Assembly (NCBI RefSeq): GCF_022879595.1
Contig: NZ_CP084265.1
Coordinates: forward strand, 1,984,001-2,048,000
DNA length: 64,000 nucleotides
Direction: 5' to 3'
Origin: Caballeronia sp. Lep1P3
GTDB lineage: Bacteria > Pseudomonadota > Gammaproteobacteria > Burkholderiales > Burkholderiaceae
Below the pieces are notes generated by a model, which was given only the letters and a program-made list of their open reading frames with translations, was not told where the DNA came from and made no database searches. Each line of letters begins with the position of its first letter. Positions within the stretch are counted from its first letter, which is position 1. The translations under genes and the position numbers were made by a program. Below are positions 1 to 9,724 of this stretch, piece after piece.

Positions 1-434
1 GGCCGCTCGGTCGCGGGCTTATCGAGCTTGTCGGCGAGCGCATCGGCGATGAACTCGGACAGATACCGATGCCCGCGCGCCACCGTGCGAATGGCGCGCA
101 CGATCTCGTCAGGCGCGGCGTCCTTGTTCAGATAGCCGTTCGCGCCCGCCTTGAGCAGGTTGATCGCGTACTGGCTCTCGGGAAAGCCCGAGAGCATCAG
201 CACGCCCTGTTGCGGCCGGAGCTGCTTGATGACGCGCAACGTGTCCACGCCATTCTTGTCCGGCATCGCGATGTCGAGCAGCACGACATCGAACGCCTGC
301 TCGCGCACGAGCGCGATGGTTTCATCGCCCGTCGAGGCTTCCGCCGCCACTTCCATGTCGGGCTCGTCCGCGACGAACTGCCTGAACCCGCTGCGCACGA
401 TCGCGTGATCGTCGGCTATCAAGACTCGAATCAT
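1..434 (-). CDS. NarL/FixJ-family response regulator, C-terminus beyond window edge
   Basis: Only the N-terminal 144 or so residues are present. They form a complete CheY-like receiver domain: the acidic pair D8/D9 in the opening MIRVLIADDH, the phosphoacceptor D54 in VVLLDIAMPDK, S82 in LMLSGF and the conserved K104 in GYLNKDA. This arrangement is typical of NarL/FixJ regulators, whose LuxR-type helix-turn-helix would lie in the missing C-terminus. The ATG at the right end was chosen because the receiver domain starts immediately there. A HisKA_3 sensor kinase lies 1.5 kb away on the other strand with no regulator of its own, so the two may be partners; that pairing is inferred from class and proximity only. 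Confidence 0.9.
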   Translation of the reverse strand, partial: MIRVLIADDHAIVRSGFRQFVADEPDMEVAAEASTGDETIALVREQAFDVVLLDIAMPDKNGVDTLRVIKQLRPQQGVLMLSGFPESQYAINLLKAGANGYLNKDAAPDEIVRAIRTVARGHRYLSEFIADALADKLDKPATER

Positions 435-523
435 TCAGGCCATCCGCGCTTGGTCGAAGTCACAGTGCTTTCGGGCGATACGCGGCGCGCGTCGCGGCGC
501 GCATCGCTTCGCGAAGGCATCGC

Positions 524-1099
524 TCAACCGTTGCGGCCTTCGAGCAGGTCGGCCATGTCGTCGGCATGCTCTTCCTCGACGGCGAGAATCTCCTCGAAGA
601 TGCGGCGCGTGGTGACGTCCTTGTCGCCGAGATAGCGAATGATTTCGCGGTACGTATCGATCGCGATGCGCTCGGCGATCAGATTCTCGCGAATCATGTC
701 GATGAGGTCGGCGCCTTCCTTGTACTCGGAATGCGAACGCGACTTGAGGCTGTCCGGCGCGAAATTCGGCGCGCCGCCCAACTGGACGATGCGTTCCGCG
801 AGCATGTCGGCGTGTTCCTGCTCCTCGGTCGCGTGTTCGGCGAATTCCCTCGCGACCGCTTCCGAATGGATGCCCTTCGCCATGAAATAGTGGCGCTTGT
901 AGCGCAGCGTGCAGACCCACTCGGTCGCGAGCGCGTCGTTGAGCAGCTTGAGCACGGTCTCGCGGTCCGCGCCGTAGGTCGACGTGACGGGGCCCTCGTC
1001 CATGTGCTGCCGCGCGTCGTTGCGAATCTTCTCCACATCGAGAACGAAAGCGTCCGAAGACTGGCCCGGCGTGTTCGATACAGCAGACGAATTGGACAT
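524..1099 (-). CDS. Ferritin-like (bacterioferritin/Dps-type) protein
   Basis: This 191-residue protein has the four-helix ferritin-like pattern: E60 in the first core helix, E93-x-x-H96 (EEQEH) 33 residues later, E143 in the third helix and E175-x-x-H178 (VEEEH) in the fourth. These are the expected di-iron ligands of bacterioferritin-like proteins, which oxidise and store iron and limit Fenton chemistry. A polar N-terminal tail of about 45 residues precedes the bundle. The start is supported by a GGAG-like site a few bases upstream. No haem-ligand methionine was confirmed, so I do not name it bfr. It lies between a response regulator and two DUF1328 genes, all leftward, which suggests a stress-response role. 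Confidence 0.85.
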   Translation of the reverse strand: MSNSSAVSNTPGQSSDAFVLDVEKIRNDARQHMDEGPVTSTYGADRETVLKLLNDALATEWVCTLRYKRHYFMAKGIHSEAVAREFAEHATEEQEHADMLAERIVQLGGAPNFAPDSLKSRSHSEYKEGADLIDMIRENLIAERIAIDTYREIIRYLGDKDVTTRRIFEEILAVEEEHADDMADLLEGRNG

Positions 1100-1318
1100 T
1101 TGATTTGCTCCTGTGGATTGGGTGAGTGACGGCTGCGATTAACGGATGCGTGAGCAGGCCCGCGCGTGCGGTTTCATAGAGGCCCGCTATCCGATCAACG
1201 CGTCCGATGCACGCGGCATGCCCGCTCGCCGAAAACATCGAACGAGAAGCACGCGAGCGCACCGGCGGGCCTCGTTACGACGACGGCGGCCGGTGCGGGA
1301 ACAGCCAAGCGGCGCGCG

Positions 1319-1480
1319 TCAGGTCCTGAACACGCCGAGCAACAGCGTAACCACGAACACGACGAGAAAAATATAAAACAGGATCTTCGCGATTTCAGCG
1401 GCGCCGGCCGCGATGCCCGTGAATCCGAACACGGCCGCGATAATTGCGATGACGAAAAATACGGCTGCGTAATGAAGCAT
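1319..1480 (-). CDS. DUF1328 (YtjA-like) small membrane protein, copy 1
   Basis: A 53-residue, almost wholly hydrophobic protein beginning [20 protein letters not shown], followed by [15 protein letters not shown] and a second hydrophobic stretch. Two short membrane segments around a TGIAAGAA hinge are the signature of DUF1328/YtjA. The cellular role of the family is not established, although members are often stress induced. A purine-rich GAGGGTCCC sits just upstream of the ATG. It is about 75% similar to the next gene, which has the same hinge, so the two look like a tandem duplicate. No partner protein is evident beyond the neighbouring ferritin-like and two-component genes. Confidence 0.85.
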   Translation of the reverse strand: MLHYAAVFFVIAIIAAVFGFTGIAAGAAEIAKILFYIFLVVFVVTLLLGVFRT

Positions 1481-1597
1481 GGGACCCTCCTCGTTGATTG
1501 TTCTCAGGTCGGGCCGGGCCGCTTCCGCTCTCGCTCTCGCTGCGAGGCCCGGCGATGCTTGGCGCCCAGCGTCTTGCGTTTTGCGTCCGAAAGGCCG

Positions 1598-1774
1598 CTA
1601 ATCGACCGCTTTTTTCGTAATCACGAAACCCAGCACCAGAAACACAACGCACAGAATCAGGAACAGCACGAACAGAAATTTCGCGATCGTGGCCGCGCCC
1701 GCGGCGATGCCCGTGAAGCCGAGAAGCCCGGCAATCACCGCGACGATCGCAAAGAACAATGCCCATCTCAGCAT
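1598..1774 (-). CDS. DUF1328 (YtjA-like) small membrane protein, copy 2
   Basis: A 58-residue protein with the same plan as the adjacent copy: an N-terminal hydrophobic helix from [10 protein letters not shown], the [15 protein letters not shown] hinge, a second helix rich in Leu/Val/Phe, and a short charged tail ITKKAVD that the other copy lacks. Family DUF1328; function unknown. The genes are separated by 117 bp and read in the same direction. The upstream side faces the divergent sensor kinase gene, so promoters of both probably share the intervening region. Confidence 0.85.
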   Translation of the reverse strand: MLRWALFFAIVAVIAGLLGFTGIAAGAATIAKFLFVLFLILCVVFLVLGFVITKKAVD

Positions 1775-1942
1775 GATCGTTCCCCGTAGAAGTGGATGAC
1801 GAGCACCATGCTAGTCGCGGGTTTCGTCACGCGCACTCGGGCTGGCTCCTTTTTTGCTGTGAGAATCCACCGACATATGCTTTCAATCGGCTGCGCGGGC
1901 GAGTCATCCGCTCGCCAAAGCGCCGAGCCGACGAACGACGCC

Positions 1943-3457
1943 ATGAGCCACACGCCACCCGCCACGCTGTCCACGCTTCCCGAGCTTTGCGCCGTTGCGC
2001 ATGACGCCGCGCCGCCTTCGCCCGAGACCGCCCGCGCGAAAACCAGCGGCTTCTCGCGCATCAACGAATGGATGCACCGCTATAGCTGGGCGGTCGCGAT
2101 GACCGTTGCCATCGTCATCACGGTCGGCGGGCTCGTGATACTGGAGTCGGGGCGCATGCGCATCGCCGCCGAATACGAGACCGCGCTCGACGCGAAAAGC
2201 GCCACCGCGCAGCTTTCCGCGCTCGCCGCCGATATCGGAACACTCACCGCCCAGCGCGACGCCTTCGCGATCAAGCCGGAAGCGGCGCACCGCGCGCAAT
2301 TCGAGCAGACGGTCGCCCATGTGCGCCGAGCGCTTGCCACGCTCGATGCCTATTACCGGCGCATCGGCGACGACACCGCGCTTGCGAGCTTCGCGCAGAT
2401 CAGCGCGGCATCGAGCGATGCGATCGGCCGCGCGACGGCGGCTTCCTCGGGCGTGTCGAACGCGTCGAACGCGCCGGCTGACAACGACGCCACGCTCGAT
2501 GCCGCCCTTTCGCTGCTGCGCCTGAACGAGGAGCAGCGCGCGCAACACGCGCTCGATGCGAGCCGCGCCGATCAGCGCATCTCGACGCTGTGCGTCGGCG
2601 CGTTGTGCGCGCTAAACATCGTGTTGTTTCTGCTTCTGTTTCGCAATCTCGGCATTCAGCTCGACAAGCAGGATCGCGTGCAAAAGAAACTCATCACGCA
2701 GCAGGAAGAACTGGATCAGCTCGTCTTCGAGCGCACGCGGCAACTGGAAGCGCTCGCGTGGCATCTTCAGTCGGTGAGCGAAAACGAGAAGACGGAACTC
2801 GCGCGCGAACTCCACGACGAACTCGGCTCCATCCTGACCGCGAGCAAGATGGATGTCGCGTGGGTGCGCGGCAAGCTGAAGACGAGTGAGCCCGCGATGG
2901 CCGAGAAGCTCTCGCGCGCCATCGGCAATCTGGATCAGGGCATTGCACTCAAGCGCCGCATCATCGAGGACATGCGGCCGACGGTGCTCGCGAACTTCGG
3001 CCTCGTGACGGCGTTGCGCTCGCTCGCCGACGAAGCCGCGCAGCGCAACGGCTGGACCGTTCAGTTCGATTTGCCTGGCGAGGACGTCAAGCTCGGCGAA
3101 GCGATCGAGATCGCGCTCTTCCGGGTCGCTCAGGAAACGCTCACGAACGCGGCGAAGTACGCGCGCGCGAGTTGCATCGGTATCGCGCTGACGATGGACG
3201 CGGCGAACGTTTCGCTGCACATCACGGACGACGGCATCGGCATCAGGCCGCAAGACCTGAAGCGCACGCAGACGCACGGACTCGTCGGCATGCGCCAGCG
3301 CGTGTCGGCGCGCGGCGGGCGCTTCGAGATCGAGCGGGCGAAGCCGCATGGCACGAGCATCCGCGTGTCGATGCCGCGCGAACGCGCAGCGGATGCCGCA
3401 TCGGTCGCGCTCGCCGCGAGCGATTTCGCCGACGCCCGCGCGCGCCCGGCCGCGTAG
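1943..3457 (+). CDS. Membrane-bound HisKA_3 sensor histidine kinase
   Basis: A 504-residue sensor kinase. A membrane helix at about residues 45-67 is followed by a roughly 145-residue, Ala-rich, helical periplasmic region (CHASE3-like in size). A second membrane helix lies at about 212-232, and a coiled-coil linker leads to the kinase core. The HisKA_3 motif ELARELHDELG places the phosphoaccepting histidine at residue 291. The ATPase domain shows an N-box (VAQETLTNAAKYA), a G1 box (ITDDGIGI) and a G2 box (THGLVGMRQRV). Such kinases pair with NarL/LuxR-type regulators; a truncated one lies at the left window edge. An in-frame start 49 residues earlier is possible, but that extension has no membrane or domain character, so I prefer MSHTPP. 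The signal sensed is unknown. Confidence 0.85.
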   Translation: MSHTPPATLSTLPELCAVAHDAAPPSPETARAKTSGFSRINEWMHRYSWAVAMTVAIVITVGGLVILESGRMRIAAEYETALDAKSATAQLSALAADIGTLTAQRDAFAIKPEAAHRAQFEQTVAHVRRALATLDAYYRRIGDDTALASFAQISAASSDAIGRATAASSGVSNASNAPADNDATLDAALSLLRLNEEQRAQHALDASRADQRISTLCVGALCALNIVLFLLLFRNLGIQLDKQDRVQKKLITQQEELDQLVFERTRQLEALAWHLQSVSENEKTELARELHDELGSILTASKMDVAWVRGKLKTSEPAMAEKLSRAIGNLDQGIALKRRIIEDMRPTVLANFGLVTALRSLADEAAQRNGWTVQFDLPGEDVKLGEAIEIALFRVAQETLTNAAKYARASCIGIALTMDAANVSLHITDDGIGIRPQDLKRTQTHGLVGMRQRVSARGGRFEIERAKPHGTSIRVSMPRERAADAASVALAASDFADARARPAA

Positions 3458-3626
3458 GACGATGCCGACGCGAAATGCGGAACGTGCCGACATCAAAAAC
3501 CCAGCGGTGCCTACAGCCGGCGCTCGCGCACTTTTTTAAGATTGTTCACACCGGTGAGGCCTATCGAGCGATGCGGCCGAGCCATACAGAATCAACCGAC
3601 GCCACTCACTTAAAGGGAAATGGAAC

Positions 3627-3761
3627 ATGACTCGAATCATCGCTTTGCTGCTGATCGCCGGCACCGCTGCGCTCGCGGGCTGCAACACCGTCTCGGGCGC
3701 AGGCCAGGACATCTCGAAGGGCGGGCACGCGATCACGAATTCCGCCGAAGAACACAAGTAA
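3627..3761 (+). CDS. Entericidin EcnA/EcnB-family small lipoprotein
   Basis: A 44-residue precursor with a signal peptide MTRIIALLLIAGTAALAGC that ends in a lipobox (cysteine at residue 19). A short mature part NTVSGAGQDISKGG ends in EEHK. This is the classic entericidin pattern, a tiny cell-envelope lipoprotein. In enterics it is described as a bacteriolytic/antidote pair under stationary-phase control; only one member is visible here. An AAAGGGAAA purine tract lies just upstream of the ATG, and a strong intrinsic terminator follows about 55 bp after the stop, so it is probably a monocistronic transcript. Confidence 0.9.
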   Translation: MTRIIALLLIAGTAALAGCNTVSGAGQDISKGGHAITNSAEEHK

Positions 3762-3814
3762 GCCCGGTTTCTGACACGACACAAAGCGTAAGTTCAGCGC
3801 GTATTTCCTGTCTC

Positions 3815-3846
3815 CCCGCCGCCAGAATGCGGCGGGATTTTTTTTG
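3815..3846 (+). terminator. Rho-independent terminator after the entericidin gene
   Basis: An 8-bp perfect GC stem (CCCGCCGC at 3815-3822 with GCGGCGGG at 3829-3836), a 6-nt loop and then a run of eight Ts. This is the clearest intrinsic terminator in the first 10 kb and ends the rightward kinase/entericidin side. Confidence 0.9.
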
Positions 3847-3865
3847 CCTGATGAGCGGCGACATG

Positions 3866-3896
3866 AAAAAACCCGCCCGGTCGCCCGGGCGGGTTT
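3866..3896 (-). terminator. Rho-independent terminator of the DUF4397 gene
   Basis: A 12-bp stem (3869-3880 with 3885-3896) around a 4-nt loop. Read leftward it ends in a T run (the complement of the A run 3866-3871). It lies about 35 bp past the stop of the leftward DUF4397 gene and back to back with the entericidin terminator. Confidence 0.85.
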
Positions 3897-3931
3897 CGTC
3901 GCTGCGCCTTCGGAACGCGGCGTCGGACGGC

Positions 3932-4714
3932 TTATTGCGTGTTGGGCAGCTCGATGGCCGGCTGTTGCGTATTGCCGCCTTGCGCCACCAGCACGCGAAT
4001 GCTGTTCGGCACCACTTGCGAGAGCGCATTGCCCGCGGGCAGCGTCGTCACGAGCCAGTCGGCATTGTTCGCGAGATCGAACGACGCCGACTTGTACACC
4101 GGCGTCTTCGAACCCGGCAGCGTCGCGATGAGTTGATAGGTGCCGCCCGAGACGTAGATCGAGTCCTGCGTCGTCGCGGGCACCGCGTTCTTGAACGCGA
4201 CGCTCGCCATCGTCGGATTGACGGCGCCGATGTCCGCGCCCGGCGCGACCAGATACAGATCGAGGTTCTGCGCATTCGCCGATGCATTGAACCCGCGCAC
4301 GCGCGCGCTGCCCGAAAGCAGCCCCTTGTCGAACGGATCGTCGATGACGGCGATCGACGGCAGGAAGCCCGCGTCGGGCAGCGCGATCACCGTGTACTCG
4401 TGACCCTTCGCGGCATCGCTGATGCTGCTGTCGCTCGCGAGCGTCGTCGCCGTATCCACGGCCGCATACGAGAAGTTGTGCTGGCCGGTGCCGATGTTCG
4501 CGAAGTTGGTCACGGCCTTGTAGCCGAGGTTCGGCTGCAGCACCTTGCCGTTATCGTAGAAGTCGACGTTCGGGCCGCTCGGAATGGCGTGGATGAAATG
4601 GACCTGCGGCTGCGTGAGGCCGAGTTCCTTGCCGACGTCGTCCGAGCTTCCGCCGCAAGCGGACACGAGCGCGGCGACGGCGGCAAGCGCCGTAACGGTG
4701 CGAATGATCTTCAT
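3932..4714 (-). CDS. DUF4397-domain lipoprotein
   Basis: A 260-residue precursor with a signal peptide MKIIRTVTALAAVAALVSAC and a lipobox cysteine at residue 20, followed by GGSSDD. The mature protein matches the beta-rich DUF4397 pattern: an early VHFIHAIPSGPNVDFYDNG segment, then a second similar unit beginning RVRGFNASANAQNLDLYL. It is therefore two Ig-like repeats of about 100 residues. The function is unknown; it is expected to be anchored in the outer membrane or periplasm. The ATG was chosen because a GGAAGG ribosome-binding site lies 7 bases upstream and the signal peptide starts there, although the frame stays open further upstream. It is monocistronic, with its own terminator. Confidence 0.88.
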   Translation of the reverse strand: MKIIRTVTALAAVAALVSACGGSSDDVGKELGLTQPQVHFIHAIPSGPNVDFYDNGKVLQPNLGYKAVTNFANIGTGQHNFSYAAVDTATTLASDSSISDAAKGHEYTVIALPDAGFLPSIAVIDDPFDKGLLSGSARVRGFNASANAQNLDLYLVAPGADIGAVNPTMASVAFKNAVPATTQDSIYVSGGTYQLIATLPGSKTPVYKSASFDLANNADWLVTTLPAGNALSQVVPNSIRVLVAQGGNTQQPAIELPNTQ

Positions 4715-4886
4715 GTGCCACCTTCCTTTTTCTGATCGTTGGGCTTGGGTCTCGAGGACGCGCGAGAAGCGCGCTCGCCGCCTCGTTTCTGGCTGCTGAA
4801 GCCCGCGTCGATGGAACGTCGCGGGGCGCCGGAAACGAGCAACGTCCGTGCCCCGTTGCGGTGCGCGCAAGGCGTCGAATGGCTGC

Positions 4887-4909
4887 GAAGCCTTGTCCGG
4901 AAAGGCTTC
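4887..4909. repeat. Perfect 8-bp inverted repeat in the 303-bp DUF4397/EamA gap
   Basis: GAAGCCTT and AAGGCTTC are separated by 7 nt. The repeat lies about 175 bp upstream of the DUF4397 start. It has no T tract on either side, so it is not an ordinary terminator. It may be an operator or an mRNA-leader hairpin. Nothing else is recognisable between 4715 and 5017. Confidence 0.5.
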
Positions 4910-5017
4910 CCGAATCATTAGAGGAATTGCTCGGGATGCGGGGAAACGCAAGCTCGCAGCAGCAGCGCGTATGACGCCACGCGCGGCGAACGGCGGTTCT
5001 TACAAACGCAGGAAGAA

Positions 5018-5956
5018 TCAGACGAGCCCGCGCCGCCGGTAATCGAACCAGAGCGACAGCGCGACACTCGACAGAATGACGGCCGTCGCGATGACGGTCC
5101 AGCGCGTGATGGCTTCGCCGAGCAAGAGCGCGCCGAGCAGCACCGCGACCACCGGATTCACGTACAGGCAACTCGTCGCGACGATCGTGCTCGTCTGCCG
5201 GATCAGGAAGTTGTACGCGACGTAGGCGGCCATCGAACCGATCAGCATCAGATACAGGAACGACACGCCCGCGCCGAAGCCGACGTGCGTGAGCCGCTCG
5301 CCGGAGAGCAGCGCGATGGTCGTCGCGATCAGCCCGCCCAGCCCGATCTGAAGCGCGGTGGACATCAGCAGGTCGGACGGCTGCGACAGGCGGCTCGCGA
5401 GATGCGCGCCGCCCGCCCAGAAGACCGCCGCGCACAGAATGGCGAGCGTGCCGTAAGTCGAACTCGACGACGGATCGCCGTGATTGAGCAGCACGATGCC
5501 GACGAGCCCCAGCCCCACCGCGCTCCACTCGCCCTTGCTGACGCCGCGACCCGCGAGCGCGGCGAAGATCGTCGCGAAAAGCGGGACCGTCGCGACCATG
5601 ACGGCGGCTGTCCCGGTCGCGACCGTGCGCATGCCGTAGGCCATCATCCCGCTCGACAGCCCTTCGAGCAGCGTGCCGACGAGCGCCGCGTTGCGCACTT
5701 CGCGCGCGCTCGGCCACACCGCCTTGCGATGCACGGCGATCGCGAAAAGCCCGATGCCGGCGAAGAGATTGCGCAGCCCGCCGAGCATCAGCGGCGGAAA
5801 GGAATCGAGCGCCAGATGAATCCCGAGATACGTCGATCCCCAGACGAGATAGACGACGGCGAGCGCCAGCACGATCGGCCCCTTGCGGGAGCGCGGCGCG
5901 CGAAACGGAAAGCGATCGGGTACGGAGAAAGGCAGACGCGGCGGCAAGGCGGACAT
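5018..5956 (-). CDS. EamA-family (DMT superfamily) transporter
   Basis: A 312-residue inner-membrane protein with about ten hydrophobic segments in two homologous halves, the usual double-EamA layout. Recognisable landmarks are VYLVWGSTYLGIHLAL in the first helix, GTAAVMVATVPLFATIFAAL near the end of half one, and SCLYVNPVVAVLLGALLLGE near the end of half two. It resembles the YedA/RhaT branch of the drug/metabolite transporters, which export amino acids or other metabolites; the substrate cannot be read from sequence. The N-terminus carries about 25 extra basic residues before the first helix. It is divergent from the thiC transcription unit. Confidence 0.88.
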   Translation of the reverse strand: MSALPPRLPFSVPDRFPFRAPRSRKGPIVLALAVVYLVWGSTYLGIHLALDSFPPLMLGGLRNLFAGIGLFAIAVHRKAVWPSAREVRNAALVGTLLEGLSSGMMAYGMRTVATGTAAVMVATVPLFATIFAALAGRGVSKGEWSAVGLGLVGIVLLNHGDPSSSSTYGTLAILCAAVFWAGGAHLASRLSQPSDLLMSTALQIGLGGLIATTIALLSGERLTHVGFGAGVSFLYLMLIGSMAAYVAYNFLIRQTSTIVATSCLYVNPVVAVLLGALLLGEAITRWTVIATAVILSSVALSLWFDYRRRGLV

Positions 5957-6239
5957 GCGTTACTCCGCGATGCTGGCCGGCCGCGCGGCGCGGCCAGAAA
6001 AGACGTGACGGCCAGCGGCGAACCGAGCGCACGGCGGGCGTGCGCAACGCGCTTGTTGCGCGGTGAAACCGGGAAAACACGGCAGCATGATGAAGCGATG
6101 GAGTGCGGATTGAAGTGCCGAGATGGCGGCGCAGGCGAAACGCGCTGTGATGAAACGCCGCGATCCGGGTAATCCCGAAAAAGCGGCGCCCGCCATTATG
6201 CAGCAAGCGCCATCGGCGAAACGGGCATTTCGCGAATGG

Positions 6240-6269
6240 TTGCCAGAACGCGACGCCGCAGTGTATGGT
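6240..6269 (+). promoter_or_regulatory. Probable sigma-70 promoter of the thiC riboswitch transcript
   Basis: A -35-like TTGCCA (6240-6245) and a -10-like TATGGT (6264-6269) are 18 bp apart. The predicted start, near 6276, falls just before helix P1 of the aptamer, where a riboswitch transcript should begin. The rest of the 324-bp gap back to 5956 shows nothing recognisable. Confidence 0.5.
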
Positions 6270-6279
6270 GTCGGCTGCT

Positions 6280-6403
6280 AACGCGGGGGTCCTGCGCGGC
6301 ACATCGCGATTCCGGTCGGCTTCATTGACCGTTTCGTCCGTGTCTCGTGGGTGAGAAATACCCTTTGAACCTGATCTGGATAATGCCAGCGCAGGGAAGC
6401 GTT
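6280..6403 (+). promoter_or_regulatory. TPP riboswitch (thi-box) upstream of thiC
   Basis: The conserved thi-box core is present: GGGTGAGAAATACCC (6346-6363), then TTTGAACCTGATCTGG and ATAATGCCAGCGCAGGGAA. Helix P1 can form from AACGC (6280-6284) and GCGTT (6399-6403). The 5' half has an extended P3 arm between about 6292 and 6345. The aptamer binds thiamine pyrophosphate and normally lowers expression of the downstream gene. It sits about 220 nt before the thiC start codon, leaving room for an expression platform. Confidence 0.93.
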
Positions 6404-6430
6404 CGGGCCCAGACGCTTTCGGTTTTCTTC
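6397..6430 (+). terminator. Possible terminator hairpin overlapping riboswitch helix P1
   Basis: AAGCGT (6397-6402) pairs with ACGCTT (6413-6418), followed by the T-rich TCGGTTTTCTTC. The left arm shares bases with the 3' strand of P1, so the two helices are mutually exclusive. The stem is only 6 bp and the T tract is interrupted, so this is a weak terminator at best. Confidence 0.35.
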
Positions 6431-6483
6431 TACGCGTCACGCTTGCCGGCCCGCACCTTTCCATCTCGTTCTTCCCTGTTTAG

Positions 6484-8553
<2,070 letters not shown>

Positions 8554-8585
8554 TGCAGCGATGCACTGACGGCATGACGACGAGG

Positions 8586-8618
8586 GGCCCGCCGCGCACG
8601 CGTGCGGCGGGGCCGTTT
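8586..8618 (+). terminator. Probable thiC terminator
   Basis: A very GC-rich imperfect hairpin, GGCCCGCCGCGCACG folding on CGTGCGGCGGGGCC with one mismatch or bulge, is followed by GTTTCG. It begins about 30 bp after the thiC stop. The T tract is short, so efficiency is uncertain. Confidence 0.55.
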
Positions 8619-8749
8619 CGCCGATTCGGGCATCTTTCATGCTGCTTTACGAACGAACCGGCGAAAACGCGCGGCAGGCGTTCGGCTGTCCGCATCGACA
8701 TCCGCCTCGCCGCTGCCGATTCATTCCATCATCGTATTGGAGAGTCGAC

Positions 8750-8962
8750 ATGAAAAACATCAAACAAATCGGCGCCGCTGCAACCCTCGTAGCTCTCTTC
8801 GCCGGACTCACCGGCTGCGACAGCATGACGACGCGTCAGCGCGATACCGCCATCGGCGCGGGCGTGGGCGCGGCGGGCGGCGCCGTGATCGGCGGCGGCG
8901 CACTCTCGACGCTCGGCGGCGCGGCGGTCGGCGGGATCATCGGCAATCAGGTCGGCAAGTAA
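8750..8962 (+). CDS. Glycine-zipper (OsmB-like) lipoprotein
   Basis: A 70-residue precursor with a signal peptide and lipobox LFAGLTGC (cysteine 23). A short polar segment DSMTTRQRDTAIGAG comes next. The rest is a glycine-zipper membrane hairpin with repeated GxxxG spacing (GAGVGAAGGAVIGG, then GGAAVGGIIGNQVGK). This matches small OsmB/glycine-zipper 2TM outer-membrane lipoproteins, which are commonly osmotically or stress induced. A GGAGAG ribosome-binding site lies directly upstream. Confidence 0.85.
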   Translation: MKNIKQIGAAATLVALFAGLTGCDSMTTRQRDTAIGAGVGAAGGAVIGGGALSTLGGAAVGGIIGNQVGK

Positions 8963-9187
8963 GCGCCGGTTTCGGGCGAGCGGCGCGCTCGACGTTGCCG
9001 CGTGCCGCCGTTCGAAAGACCGTTGTTTCATGTCTGTTACAGGAAGCGATACCGGCCATCGTACTGACACGGCGTGCTGCGCGCCGGACGCATCGATCGA
9101 CTAAGCTTCTCCTTGACGGACCGGTTCGGTTGAGACCGCTTGAACCTCACAAGTCCGGAAAACAAGCTGTATGCAAGGAGCAGCATC

Positions 9188-9724
9188 ATGAATTCCCCCC
9201 GTTTCATTCCCGGACCCAAGGCAGCCGTGGCCGCGCTTGCCGCGGCAGTGCTGTTGAGCGGCTGCTATTACCCGTATCCCGATTACCCGGCTTATTACTA
9301 CCCGACCGTCAACGCGGCTTACGCCCAGCGCGAATTCGTGGTGCCGCAGCAAGGCGCGTCGGCGGCATCGGCCGCGTCGGGCGCGGCGTACTCGACCGCG
9401 CCGGTGCAGTATCAATACGCGGCGGTATCGCCGGGCGTCGATTACTACGCGCCCTATCCGGCGTATGCGTATTACCCGCCTTATCCGTATGCGGCGTATG
9501 GAGCGTATCCGGCCTATTACGGCTATGGCTATCCCGCGATCTCCGTCGGCTTCGGCTACTGGGGCGGCGGCGGATGCTGCTGGGGCCGTGGATACGGCTG
9601 GCACGGCGGCGGCGGATGGCACGGCGGCGGCGGCTGGCATGGCGGCGGCACTGGCTGGCAAGGCGGCCACGGCGGGTTCGGCGGCGGCCACGGCGGGTTC
9701 GGTGGCGGCGGCCACGGACACTGA
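9188..9724 (+). CDS. Tyr/Pro/Gly-rich lipoprotein with C-terminal Gly-His repeats
   Basis: A 178-residue precursor. Residues 1-26 form a signal peptide ending in a lipobox (LLSGC). The mature protein opens with a Tyr/Pro-rich segment (YYPYPDYPAYYYP) and continues through a Ser/Ala linker and a second Tyr/Pro-rich region. It ends in imperfect repeats, three WHGGGG-type units and two GGHGGFGGG units, finishing GGGGHGH. The composition suggests an extended surface or periplasmic protein; the histidines could bind metal, but that is speculation. The start follows an AAGGAG site, and an in-frame start 16 residues earlier is weaker. I do not recognise a named family. Confidence 0.75.
   Translation: MNSPRFIPGPKAAVAALAAAVLLSGCYYPYPDYPAYYYPTVNAAYAQREFVVPQQGASAASAASGAAYSTAPVQYQYAAVSPGVDYYAPYPAYAYYPPYPYAAYGAYPAYYGYGYPAISVGFGYWGGGGCCWGRGYGWHGGGGWHGGGGWHGGGTGWQGGHGGFGGGHGGFGGGGHGH

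Noticed and set aside
435..1262. A 275-codon leftward frame overlapping the ferritin-like gene
   Set aside because: Its translation is the out-of-frame, Arg-rich version of the ferritin-like gene; only the latter carries iron-ligand motifs.
1796..1942. N-terminal extension of the sensor kinase by 49 residues
   Set aside because: The extension has no membrane or domain character and covers the divergent promoter region; MSHTPP is the better start, although this is not proven.
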